The position numbers were made by a program, and so were the translations under genes. DNA of 36,540 nt from Prevotella sp. (GTDB lineage Bacteria > Bacteroidota > Bacteroidia > Bacteroidales > Bacteroidaceae). Under the pieces are notes generated by a model that saw only the letters and a program-made list of their open reading frames with translations, was not told the DNA's origin and made no database searches. The DNA lies in contig JAFRQC010000040.1 in NCBI GenBank assembly GCA_017428805.1, positions 1 through 36,540 of the forward strand. The letters are read 5' to 3'. Below are positions 8,490-16,409 of the stretch, piece after piece (within the stretch, counting starts at the first letter, position 1; each line of letters starts with the position of its first letter).

Positions 8490-10283
8490 TTAGTACATCA
8501 GCATAATTCGCTTGTCGAAGTCAGAAGCTTTACCATCTATGCCGTAGATTTTCTTTAGCAGACGGCTACGGGTGAGTGAGACCTCTGGAAAACGGCAACC
8601 AACGAGGACTGCAATGTCTTTGGGCTTGAACATCAGGCGGGTGAGGATACATATTCTGAGTTCGCGTTCGTTTACATTGTAGTTGCGAAGCATCACATAC
8701 AGTTTTGGGAAACTGCTCTTGGCGAACCTTATGAGTTTGTCCCAGTCCTTGCTGGAGGGCTGCTCCATGACGTTCTTCAGATAATAGCTGAAATCGTCTT
8801 TCAGCGGTGCCTTCTGAATCTCATCTTCCAAAACGGCAATATCTTTGATATGCATTTCGCGTTCATATCCAGCCACCCGTTCTTGTAACTCTGCTATAGA
8901 CTGTTCGCGCTTCCCGATTTCGATATTCAACTCAGCTTCTCGTCGTTCCAACAAATCTTCCTTGGTCTCCAGCAGCGACTGCCGCTCCTCAAGAAGGGCG
9001 TTCATCTCTTCCATTTCGCGCTGAAGTAATGTCTTTTCCGTCTCATAGCGTTCTTGCATCATGGCTATTCTCCGCCCTGCAGCCCTTTTCTTCTTTTTAT
9101 ATATAAATAAGGTGGAGCATACAACCGCGACAAGTACAGCAAGTGAGGCAAACAACCACCATCCAAGTGTGGCTGCACGCTCTGCACTCCGAAGTGCAGT
9201 CTCTTGATACTTGCTGTAGTTATACAAAGCTTGCTGCCTTATCAGAGCCTCACTTACGCTTTTATCGTAAGCAGAATCGTTGGCGTTATAAGCCAACAAT
9301 GCGTATTTCGCTGTGGAGTCTGCTGGCCCAATTTTGTCGTAAAGTAAACTTAGACCATGATAGGCGGATACTTTAATATTGGAATCTGCTATATAATTTA
9401 GACATTTTTGAAACATTGTCCGTGCAGAATCAGTATGATTAACACCAAGATAGTATAGCCCCTTGTAATAATAGTACACTTCTTTGCCCGATTCGATTTC
9501 GCCATTATGGAAATAGCCCGACTCTGTTTCATATATCTTTATACGCTCATGTGCCTTTCCGATTTCTCCTTTCTGTAGAAGATACCTAATATTATATGCA
9601 CACATTTGGGCTGCATATTGTTGACATCCCATTCTCTTAAACATATTGATGCAGGAGTCAATGACAATCTCTGAAGAATCCATCTTGTTAACGAGAGAAT
9701 ATACTGGAGCTTTTACGCTAAGTATTGTCAAAGCATCTATAGTATCACCGGCAAGTATGGAATATTTGTAAGCAACATCCAGTTCACGTAATGCACTTTC
9801 GGCTAAAGATTGCTCCTCCAATAGATATGCCATCTGGCCGTGTACATGCGCAAGCGTCTTATATGTAGGAATGTCTTTCCCATCAGATTTCGTAGCCCGT
9901 TCGAGATATTTCATCGCTGTAGGGGCATCGCCCAGGTCGCGATACACACAGCCGAGCAGATAGTTGGCTGTCATCTTCTCGTAACCAGAGCCGTGACGGT
10001 CGTAGTAGTCCACAACTTTCAGCATGATGCTGTCGGAAGTGAAGTCTACATACGCCTTATTCATGGCCTTGGCCTGGAGCAGATGGAACCTCATCCGCTG
10101 AGCCTCTGTCATTCCGCTGATTTGCGCTTTCAGACTATCAAGCACTGTCAATGACTTATTGGCATCACCCTGACGAGTCTCCATGATCCTTTCCGCTTGC
10201 TCCATGGCAATGTCAATCTCGGTTGTCTGACTGCAACCTATTACAATCAGCAATACGGTTAGGTATACAATGACTTTCTTCAT
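8490..10283 (-). CDS. Membrane-tethered TPR regulator with coiled coil and C-terminal HTH
   Basis: A 597-residue protein with a lipoprotein-like N-terminus (VLLIVIGC), TPR-like helical repeats over about residues 20-360, one membrane segment at about 375-400 (LGWWLFASLAVLVAVVCSTLF), a charged coiled coil, and a C-terminal LuxR-like helix-turn-helix region (NERELRICILTRLMFKPKDIAVLVG). Such TPR-membrane-HTH proteins are common one-piece regulators in Bacteroidales. The start at 10283 is chosen because the alternative at 10313 would overlap the -7 box. It lies between two operons that share its upstream element, so it is the likely regulator of both and of itself; that is an inference. Confidence 0.82.
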   Translation of the reverse strand: MKKVIVYLTVLLIVIGCSQTTEIDIAMEQAERIMETRQGDANKSLTVLDSLKAQISGMTEAQRMRFHLLQAKAMNKAYVDFTSDSIMLKVVDYYDRHGSGYEKMTANYLLGCVYRDLGDAPTAMKYLERATKSDGKDIPTYKTLAHVHGQMAYLLEEQSLAESALRELDVAYKYSILAGDTIDALTILSVKAPVYSLVNKMDSSEIVIDSCINMFKRMGCQQYAAQMCAYNIRYLLQKGEIGKAHERIKIYETESGYFHNGEIESGKEVYYYYKGLYYLGVNHTDSARTMFQKCLNYIADSNIKVSAYHGLSLLYDKIGPADSTAKYALLAYNANDSAYDKSVSEALIRQQALYNYSKYQETALRSAERAATLGWWLFASLAVLVAVVCSTLFIYKKKKRAAGRRIAMMQERYETEKTLLQREMEEMNALLEERQSLLETKEDLLERREAELNIEIGKREQSIAELQERVAGYEREMHIKDIAVLEDEIQKAPLKDDFSYYLKNVMEQPSSKDWDKLIRFAKSSFPKLYVMLRNYNVNERELRICILTRLMFKPKDIAVLVGCRFPEVSLTRSRLLKKIYGIDGKASDFDKRIMLMY

Positions 10284-10310
10284 ATACTTTACATCTTTAG
10301 TTTTCGAGTG

Positions 10311-10318
10311 CAAAATTA
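10311..10318 (-). promoter_or_regulatory. -7 box of the TPR regulator gene
   Basis: TAATTTTG on the minus strand, 28 bases upstream of the start at 10283, followed by GCAC as at the other two promoters of this locus. No good TTTG is seen at the -33 position, which fits a promoter that needs an activator. Confidence 0.6.
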
Positions 10319-10358
10319 ATCAAAATTCGCTGAAGCCAGTGCTTTTTAAACTGATAAT

Positions 10359-10396
10359 AATTTTCAAAAATTTCAAGTTTGCTTTGTAATCCTTTG
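10359..10396 (-). promoter_or_regulatory. Shared upstream operator, copy B
   Basis: The minus-strand 18-mer TTGAAATTTTTGAAAATT is identical to copy A and again ends 40 bases before TAATTTTG. The outer block CAAAGGATTAC has the same nine-base spacing. It lies between the regulator gene and the divergent plus-strand operon. Confidence 0.65.
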
Positions 10397-10425
10397 AAAA
10401 ACAAGTAGATGAGAAATTGCTATAT

Positions 10426-10439
10426 AATTTCTGAAAATT
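10426..10439 (+). promoter_or_regulatory. Shared upstream operator, copy C
   Basis: AATTTCTGAAAATT on the plus strand differs from copies A and B at one base and ends exactly 40 bases before TAATTTTG at 10480. It serves the divergent DUF3244-S74-S8 operon. Confidence 0.6.
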
Positions 10440-10456
10440 CTCATTCTGATTTTTTC

Positions 10457-10487
10457 TTGCCATCTTTTACATCAATCTTTAATTTTG
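10457..10487 (+). promoter_or_regulatory. Promoter of the DUF3244-S74-S8 operon
   Basis: TTGC (10457-10460), 19 bases, TAATTTTG (10480-10487). The first start codon is at 10523, giving a leader of roughly 30 bases. Confidence 0.7.
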
Positions 10488-10522
10488 CACCCGATTTCAT
10501 TTCATTCATTAAATTTCAAATT

Positions 10523-10896
10523 ATGAAAAAAGTAGTATTAATCCTATTCGTATTTGCGACAAGTACATTAAGTACATTAGCAAGTGTAGAAAAAGAGGCA
10601 ATGGGGGGGGGGTAAATATTTATCTTTCCTGTAGTCGTACTCATGAAGTCCCTTTAGGAAAACCTATTAATCGGGCACCTATGAGGATGCCCACAGTAGA
10701 ACTCTTGGGGAATAATCTCTCAATTCCTGACTGCCTCGTCGGATATGAGATTTTAATAACGTCGGAATCAGGGGAAGTTGTTTTTTCAACATTAGTAGCT
10801 TCGACGGTAGTAGTCATTCCTAATCTTCCATCAGGTTCTTATATGATAGACTTCATTGGAGAGGATTACTGTTTCTCGGGTTTGTTTACAATATAA
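10523..10896 (+). CDS. DUF3244-like secreted protein, out of frame at a G10 tract
   Basis: The signal peptide and first 30 codons (10523-10612) run into a stop (10613-10615) directly after ten G residues. With 11 or 8 G the frame joins the downstream segment that ends at 10896 and gives about 124 residues: signal peptide, a PLGKPINRAP linker, and a beta-sandwich-like part with NNLSIPD, GEVVFS, LPSGSYMIDF and a final FSGLFTI. This pattern fits the DUF3244 family of small secreted Bacteroidetes proteins. As given, the gene is off. Strand slippage (phase variation) or a homopolymer sequencing error are both possible. It heads an operon with an S74 protein and an S8 protease. Confidence 0.72.
10603..10612 (+). 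repeat. Homopolymer tract of ten G within coding sequence
   Basis: Ten G in a row in a strongly AT-rich neighbourhood, at codons 27-30 of the DUF3244-like gene. Ten G gives a premature stop; nine gives a stop after seven further codons; eight or eleven restores the full protein. Confidence 0.9.
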
Positions 10897-10975
10897 TAAG
10901 ACTCAATATTAGTTTTAAATTGAAAGCGCAAGCAAGTATATAGTAATAAAATAGTTTAACAAAATAAGAAAAACA

Positions 10976-11599
10976 ATGAACAAAAAATTAAAACTCGGAA
11001 TCAAGCGTTCAATAATTACGCTATTCTTCGCTGCAACATTCACAGTATCTAATGCTCAGATTAAGTATTATTCGGATGGCAGACTCACTTTTGGCAATAC
11101 TGATCCGTATGGATTTTATCATCAGACAATTTATGGGAATGGCATGTATTTCAAATGCAAAACAGGAAATTTCTTCCAAATAGATGTCACCCCTGTCGGA
11201 ACACGATTGGCAAGCCATTCCGACCAAGTTGTATTTTACAACACACAGACCAGTACATTTAACGACATCCAAGTTAGAAATGTTTACAACTATTCTGATG
11301 CAAGAGCGAAGGGCAATGTTGTCAATCTGAAGAATTCTCTTAATACGGTTCTCAAACTTCGTCCTGTCACCTATAACTTCTTAGATGATTCCTCAACTAT
11401 ACAAGCAAAAGCATATACTACAGGAGGGGACAAAAAGGAAATAGGTCTTATTGCACAAGAAGTAGAAGAAGTTTTACCAAACGTGGTATTAACCGATAGT
11501 GAAGGTAAAAAGCTTATTAACTATACAGCAATTATTCCTGTATTGATAGAAGCCATACAAACTTTACAAGCAGAAGTCGAATCACTGAAAAATAAATAG
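10976..11599 (+). CDS. Secreted protein with Peptidase S74 (intramolecular chaperone) domain
   Basis: A 207-residue protein with a signal peptide (about residues 1-28, TVSNAQ) and a short beta-rich part. A C-terminal S74 domain follows: the S107-D108 dyad in NYSDARAKGN, the conserved LKLRPVTYNFLDD, and KKEIGLIAQEVEEVLPNVV. It ends in a coiled coil (IEAIQTLQAEVESLKNK). In phage tail spikes this domain trimerises the preceding fold and then cuts itself off before the Ser. Here it is a short stand-alone exported protein between a DUF3244-like gene and an S8 protease gene (5 bases away), so it may assemble a surface trimer. The AT-rich composition suggests acquisition by transfer. Confidence 0.85.
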   Translation: MNKKLKLGIKRSIITLFFAATFTVSNAQIKYYSDGRLTFGNTDPYGFYHQTIYGNGMYFKCKTGNFFQIDVTPVGTRLASHSDQVVFYNTQTSTFNDIQVRNVYNYSDARAKGNVVNLKNSLNTVLKLRPVTYNFLDDSSTIQAKAYTTGGDKKEIGLIAQEVEEVLPNVVLTDSEGKKLINYTAIIPVLIEAIQTLQAEVESLKNK

Positions 11600-11604
11600 C
11601 TTAT

Positions 11605-13377
11605 ATGAAAAGTAAATTATTGATTATAATATCTCTTTGTTCCTTTTCGCTGTTATCTTGCAGCGAATTGGAACAAGAAGCAATAATGGGGAGTGAAAAG
11701 CCATTGACACGTGCTGCGCTTGGCATGTCCGATTATTACTATTATTATAACGGTAAAAAAATAGGGCTTTCTTCCATTAAAAACATGTTCTATGTATCGT
11801 CAAAGGATAGTGCCTCTTTGCAAAATATTAGTGCATCAAACAACAAAATAGCATTAAACGACGACAATGTAAAAAAAATACACAAGGACGGCCACTCAAA
11901 CTTCTGGGGTATTATTAAGGTAAAGGAAGACTTGCAACTTATGTCCACAGCAAGTAAGGTAATGGCTATAAAATCAGCCATTGGTAATAGTGGAATTTCA
12001 ATTGCGCCTGTTTTTGGCAGCGAAGAATCTCCATTGGCAACAAGTGAGTATTTCTGCGTGAAAGTGAAAAACGACGGTAATTATATGGAATTACAGACTA
12101 TTGCTGCTGAAAAAGCGGTCGAAATAGTAGATTCTGTTCCTTATATGCCTGGATGGTACGTTCTAAAAGCACCAATATCATCTAACGGACTTTTAATGTC
12201 CAATACATTTTATGAAACAGGGCTATTCTCAGACGTAGATCCATCCTTTATGTTCGATTTCCGACCTAATACATGCACATTAGAGCCGAATGAAGGTAAC
12301 CAATGGGGCTTGGATAAAATAAACATGTGTGATGCATGGGATATAACAAAGGGAACTTCCAGCGTTGTTGTAGCCGTGTTAGATCAAGGTGTGGATAATA
12401 ATCATAATGAATTTGCTAACAATTATAGCTCTTTATCATACGATATAATGAATCACTCCACGCCTTCTGTGGTTCGCGGAAATCATGGGACTCATGTTGG
12501 CGGTATAATTGGTGCAAACCATAACGGAATACAGATAGCGGGAATTGCTCCTAATGCCACGCTTTTGTCAATTAGTCACGACTTATACATTTCTCAGACA
12601 ATCAGCCAAGAACTGGCTTCTGGAATTGGATATGCGAGAGTAAATGGGGCATCAATAATAAATAACTCTTGGGGTGACCAAGGTGGCCAGTTTTACGATA
12701 CAATGCATAGTGCCATATTGGAAGATGCAATTAATACAGCAATAACTACAGGAAGAAATGGGAAAGGGATGGTTGTCATTTTTGCGTCTGGAAATTGGAA
12801 TTCCACTACTGCAGATTATCCAGGAAATTGCAATCCAGATATTCTTGTCGTTGGTTCAATTAATAGTTTGGAAAACCGTTCGTCTTTTTCTTCATATGGA
12901 AACTGTTTAGATATTATGGCACCAGGCGAGAACATCCTTTCTACCCTTCCAAATAATGCCATAGGATACATGAGTGGAACATCTATGGCAGCACCGCATG
13001 TTGCTGGTATTGCCGCATTAATACTTTCCGTAAACCCAAGTCTAACTGGCAAGCAAGTGGTGAATATCATAGAAAAATCAGCCCGCAAATTGCCTGCTTA
13101 TTCTTATTCATTTACAAGCGGACGAACAAATGGGACTTGGAATAGTGAGACAGGATATGGTGTGTGTGATGCACTTGCTGCATTGCAAATGGCTCAACAA
13201 GACATTACATTAAACAATACTGTAATATCTTCTGATACGTCAGTTTATGGATGGAATATTTATTTTAACAATGTTTCTGTTACAAATGCAGCTAACCTGA
13301 CTTTGTCTATAGGAAATTCACTGACGATTTCTGCTCCGTTTACTGTAAATACGGGAACAGGGCTTATTATCTATTAA
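11605..13377 (+). CDS. S8 (subtilisin-like) serine peptidase lipoprotein
   Basis: A 590-residue protease with a lipobox (LLSC, Cys19), so it is probably membrane-anchored. The N-terminal region to about residue 230 looks like a prodomain. The catalytic domain holds Asp260 (VVVAVLDQGVD), His294 (NHGTHVGG), the oxyanion Asn397 (FASGN) and Ser460 (GTSMAAPHVAG). The C-terminal 55 residues form short beta repeats (VTNAANLTLSIGNSLTI) that resemble coathanger-type stacks. All catalytic residues are present, so the enzyme should be active. It is the third gene of the AT-rich operon. The substrate may be the neighbouring secreted proteins, which is an inference. Confidence 0.92.
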   Translation: MKSKLLIIISLCSFSLLSCSELEQEAIMGSEKPLTRAALGMSDYYYYYNGKKIGLSSIKNMFYVSSKDSASLQNISASNNKIALNDDNVKKIHKDGHSNFWGIIKVKEDLQLMSTASKVMAIKSAIGNSGISIAPVFGSEESPLATSEYFCVKVKNDGNYMELQTIAAEKAVEIVDSVPYMPGWYVLKAPISSNGLLMSNTFYETGLFSDVDPSFMFDFRPNTCTLEPNEGNQWGLDKINMCDAWDITKGTSSVVVAVLDQGVDNNHNEFANNYSSLSYDIMNHSTPSVVRGNHGTHVGGIIGANHNGIQIAGIAPNATLLSISHDLYISQTISQELASGIGYARVNGASIINNSWGDQGGQFYDTMHSAILEDAINTAITTGRNGKGMVVIFASGNWNSTTADYPGNCNPDILVVGSINSLENRSSFSSYGNCLDIMAPGENILSTLPNNAIGYMSGTSMAAPHVAGIAALILSVNPSLTGKQVVNIIEKSARKLPAYSYSFTSGRTNGTWNSETGYGVCDALAALQMAQQDITLNNTVISSDTSVYGWNIYFNNVSVTNAANLTLSIGNSLTISAPFTVNTGTGLIIY

Positions 13378-13384
13378 TTAGTAC

Positions 13385-13415
13385 TGGCATCCAGCTTATG
13401 TTTTGCTGGATGCCA
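13385..13415. terminator. Hairpin after the S8 peptidase gene
   Basis: TGGCATCCAGC (13385-13395) pairs perfectly with GCTGGATGCCA (13405-13415) around a 9-base loop. It sits 7 bases after the S8 stop and 20 bases before the methyltransferase start. No long T run follows, so some readthrough is likely. Confidence 0.65.
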
Positions 13416-13435
13416 ATACATTATTTACAATAAAC

Positions 13436-14221
13436 ATGCAAGAACGTCACAAGAACAGGACACTCTATTTTCACGAACTGGCACAAACCAGTCGGAAATA
13501 TTTTATACCATACATTGGGCAGTTCAAACGGCTCAGTCAAGACTGCCGCATATTGGAGATTGGCTGCGGCGACGGCGGCAACCTTCTCCCTTTTGCTCAA
13601 ATGGGATGCTACACTTTGGGCGTTGACATTGACGAAGGGAGGATTGCCGATGCGCGGAAATTCTTTGCGGACAGCAACGCAAAAGGCGACTTCATCGCAT
13701 CGGATGTTTTCCTACTTGAAGAATTGCACGGGTCGTTTGACGTTATCATCTGTCACGACGTGATTGAACACATTGGCGACAAACAACGCTTCTTGTCGTT
13801 GCTGCCTCCATTTCTTAAAAGAGACGGCATCGTCTTCATGTCATTCCCTGCTTGGCAGATGCCTTTTGGCGGACATCAGCAGATATGCCGAAGCCGAGTT
13901 ATCAGCCATCTGCCCTTTGTTCATCTGTTGCCGAAAACAATTTATCATCTGTTTCTAGTAACATTTAGAGAGGATGATTCCTGTGTCAAAGAATTGATGT
14001 CAATCAAAGAAACGAGGACACCGATAGAACTATTCGAGCGAGTGCTGAAAAGTATAGGTTCATTCGATATCTTAGACGGAACTCTTTGGCTAGTCAATCC
14101 CCATTATGAGACAAAGTTTGGGCTACATCCTCTACGATTGCCAAGATTTTTGGGTGCAATCCCGTATGTCCGTAATTTCTTTACGACTTCATGTTTTTAT
14201 GTGTTGGCTATTAGGGAATAG
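13436..14221 (+). CDS. Class I SAM-dependent methyltransferase
   Basis: A 261-residue protein with SAM-binding motif I LEIGCGDGG (residues 40-48), the acidic ribose-binding residue in LGVDID (64), and FDVIICHDVIEH (101-112). The second half is hydrophobic and aromatic and probably binds substrate. The start at 13436 (ATG) is preferred to a TTG at 13403, which lies in the terminator hairpin. The substrate cannot be read from the sequence; relatives act on small molecules, sugars or lipids. It stands between the S8 operon and a set of secreted proteins, and the next gene starts 50 bases later. Confidence 0.85.
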   Translation: MQERHKNRTLYFHELAQTSRKYFIPYIGQFKRLSQDCRILEIGCGDGGNLLPFAQMGCYTLGVDIDEGRIADARKFFADSNAKGDFIASDVFLLEELHGSFDVIICHDVIEHIGDKQRFLSLLPPFLKRDGIVFMSFPAWQMPFGGHQQICRSRVISHLPFVHLLPKTIYHLFLVTFREDDSCVKELMSIKETRTPIELFERVLKSIGSFDILDGTLWLVNPHYETKFGLHPLRLPRFLGAIPYVRNFFTTSCFYVLAIRE

Positions 14222-14271
14222 CTTAAGTGATGTGTACACTTAAGAGAAAGGTCGAAAATTTTTATAAAGAA

Positions 14272-14973
14272 ATGAATGCAAAACTCTTTCTGATTACGCT
14301 GCTGATTGCTGCACACTCAATTCCTGCAGCTTCACAATCCTTATTGGTGGAAGCCAAGTCTTGGCATTGTATAGAGCGCATGTACTATAGTGACGAACCC
14401 AGTGTAACAGACCGTCCTTACACTATTACCGTCTGTGGCGACACGATTGTAGGAGAAACTGTCTGCAGAAAACTATCAAAGGTCTATCATAACGAACCAG
14501 AGAAGCCGACATACTTTGCCGCGTTAGAACAGGACAACTGCATATACATCGTTAATGCTGACACCCAAGGAGCAATCCTTGACTTCAATCTCTCTGTTGG
14601 TGATGCTGATGGAATAGAGGGCTGCGTCACTGCCATCGACTACATTACTGTGAATGGTATTCGCAGCAAACGACTCACTATTGAACGTCGGGGACATCTG
14701 CAATATCTCGTTGAAGGTATCGGGTTAAGCGATGACTGGCAGCGATATCCCATCGTGAACTCCTATTACAACGTTTTTATGTCTGTTGAGCTAAATGGAG
14801 TTACCATCTTCACCGCCAAGGACTTCAGTGCTGGCACAACATCCGTGAAGCTGATGGAGGCTCAATCTGGTCAACAGCATCCCCCCACCTACGGGCTATC
14901 AGGGAAATTCGTGAGTAGCAATGTACACGGTCAAATTATAATCAGAGATGGCAAAAAGATTATTCAGCGTTGA
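14272..14973 (+). CDS. Secreted protein with C-terminal sorting-like segment
   Basis: A 233-residue protein starting at the ATG that precedes a clean signal peptide (LITLLIAAHSIPAAS); an in-frame upstream start at 14227 would add a basic stretch. The body has no recognised domain. The last about 30 residues (TYGLSGKFV...GQIIIRDGKKIIQR) resemble the YDLQGR...GIYI.NGKK pattern at the C-termini of many secreted Prevotella proteins, related to type IX secretion sorting signals. The next gene starts one base after its stop, so the two are one unit. Confidence 0.7.
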   Translation: MNAKLFLITLLIAAHSIPAASQSLLVEAKSWHCIERMYYSDEPSVTDRPYTITVCGDTIVGETVCRKLSKVYHNEPEKPTYFAALEQDNCIYIVNADTQGAILDFNLSVGDADGIEGCVTAIDYITVNGIRSKRLTIERRGHLQYLVEGIGLSDDWQRYPIVNSYYNVFMSVELNGVTIFTAKDFSAGTTSVKLMEAQSGQQHPPTYGLSGKFVSSNVHGQIIIRDGKKIIQR

Positions 14974-14974
14974 G

Positions 14975-15601
14975 ATGCTTGTGAGACATCAAAACTTGTT
15001 TCATACATTATGGATGTTTATGGCATTCTTGGCCATGGGCTGTTCGTCAGAGGACGATATACTTCATGCTGTCATGAGGGATGGTATTACCTTTGATGTT
15101 GATTCGCATATTAAGGTCTATGAGACGGAAGATGCCTTTCTGCATGGTGTACGTTTTTTCCCTGAGAGACAACTACTACCTGAAGAGATTGAGAACATTG
15201 ACTATGAAATTAACGGCAAATATTCTCTGACTGGCTTCAGTCAAATGGAAACCGGAAGTTGGGAGATGGCAAAATTTGGGAATTGGGCAAGTAGATATGG
15301 GCTCAGTCCCGAAGCGGTTTATTATGTCGCAACAGAGGTATATACAAAGAAACTGCCATTAGTACCTGATGGTCTGGTGATTGTTCCTAACAACCACAAT
15401 GAGAGTATGGGGTTCTGCCCCGGCATTGCAGCACAGACATTCATATATGAAAATGATTATACCTCCGACTCTTGTGTGCTCAAGACAGGAAATAGAATTA
15501 TCAAATACGACATAAACGGGAATCCAATAAACATTAGTATTAACAATTTAAAAGAACAACTAACATGGAAATTTCAAATTCAAAAAGACGTGTGGGATTA
15601 G
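14975..15601 (+). CDS. Lipoprotein, paralogue of the next gene product
   Basis: A 208-residue protein with a lipobox-like FLAMGC followed by SSEDD, so it is probably a surface or periplasmic lipoprotein. The centre (WEMAKFGNWASRYGLSPEAVYYVATEV, then LVIVPNN and MGFCPG) aligns with the centre of the next protein. The start at 14975 directly follows the preceding stop; an upstream in-frame ATG at 14948 would overlap it by 26 bases. Its 3' end overlaps the next gene by 37 bases. No known family is recognised. Confidence 0.7.
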   Translation: MLVRHQNLFHTLWMFMAFLAMGCSSEDDILHAVMRDGITFDVDSHIKVYETEDAFLHGVRFFPERQLLPEEIENIDYEINGKYSLTGFSQMETGSWEMAKFGNWASRYGLSPEAVYYVATEVYTKKLPLVPDGLVIVPNNHNESMGFCPGIAAQTFIYENDYTSDSCVLKTGNRIIKYDINGNPINISINNLKEQLTWKFQIQKDVWD

Positions 15602-16227
15602 CATTTACAATTCTACTTGGAACAGTTCTATTGATGGCATCATGTTCATCGGACGAAAGTCAAGAATTCATCCATAAAGACAGCAATGCCATAACACTTT
15701 CAGGTGGTGAGACGCTTGTCCTGTCTGACACAACTACGTATGAACTAGAATTTGATGAGGTCTTTGCAGATGAACCAATCTCTAACTGTCAAGATTGCTT
15801 TTCTGCACAGACAAGGGCTTCGTCAGACTCTTACAGGGCTTATGGTTATGATTCCGAGGAGCCTGAAAGTGACTGGAGAAAATACTCACTGGGCAGTTCT
15901 TGGAGCCAATATGGAATTTCTTCTGGCATATATATTGCAAGATACGTAAAAGTCCATAAAAATTTGTCGATTCAGCCAAATAAAACAGTAGTGGTAGGCA
16001 ATTACAATTCAGCTAATGCTCCAGTTGATGCAATGGGATGGTATGGAAATACGAAAAATATAGGATTCTCCGCAACACCAACCAGTGACTTCATCGCAGA
16101 TGGAGTTACCAGAGTATTCTACATAAATTGCAATCTTTCTGGAATATCGGTCAATAAATACATACCCGCCAAACCAACTAATTTCATATGGGCATATAAA
16201 CTAACCGATCCCGAGGATATTTGGTAA
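15565..16227 (+). CDS. Lipoprotein, paralogue of the preceding gene product
   Basis: A 220-residue protein with a basic N-terminus, a hydrophobic stretch and a lipobox (LLMASC, then SSDES). The core WRKYSLGSSWSQYGISSGIY, TVVVGNYN and AMGWYG matches the preceding protein in order and spacing, so the two probably arose by tandem duplication and then diverged. It is the last gene of this stretch and is followed by a strong terminator. The function is unknown. Confidence 0.72.
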   Translation: MEISNSKRRVGLAFTILLGTVLLMASCSSDESQEFIHKDSNAITLSGGETLVLSDTTTYELEFDEVFADEPISNCQDCFSAQTRASSDSYRAYGYDSEEPESDWRKYSLGSSWSQYGISSGIYIARYVKVHKNLSIQPNKTVVVGNYNSANAPVDAMGWYGNTKNIGFSATPTSDFIADGVTRVFYINCNLSGISVNKYIPAKPTNFIWAYKLTDPEDIW

Positions 16228-16235
16228 AAGTTAAT

Positions 16236-16280
16236 AAAGAGGTTCTAAAATGTGCTCAGTGCCATATAGGACCTCTTTTT
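16236..16280 (+). terminator. Rho-independent terminator after the lipoprotein pair
   Basis: AAAGAGGTTCTA (16236-16247) pairs with TAGGACCTCTTT (16267-16278), with one G-U pair, and a T run ends at 16280. Confidence 0.8.
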
Positions 16281-16409
16281 AAGCAAACTTTAACACGAAT
16301 AATTGTTGGATATGGAGAGTTGTTGTTACCTTTGCACCACGATAGCGTTCTTTGAGAGCAAAGCAAAATGGGTAAGAATGGGGAACTAAGGTAGTTCCTA
16401 AATCGTTAC
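16281..16409. other. Junction sequence beside the broken integrase, with an orphan promoter
   Basis: No gene is supported here. On the plus strand GTTG (16305-16308) and TACCTTTG (16328-16335) form a Bacteroidetes-like promoter that points into the antisense of the truncated integrase, with no matching gene. It looks like a remnant of other mobile DNA joined at the integrase break. Confidence 0.4.

Noticed and set aside
13403..13435. TTG start extending the methyltransferase upstream
   Set aside because: It falls inside the right arm of the terminator hairpin; the ATG at 13436 gives a normal N-terminus.
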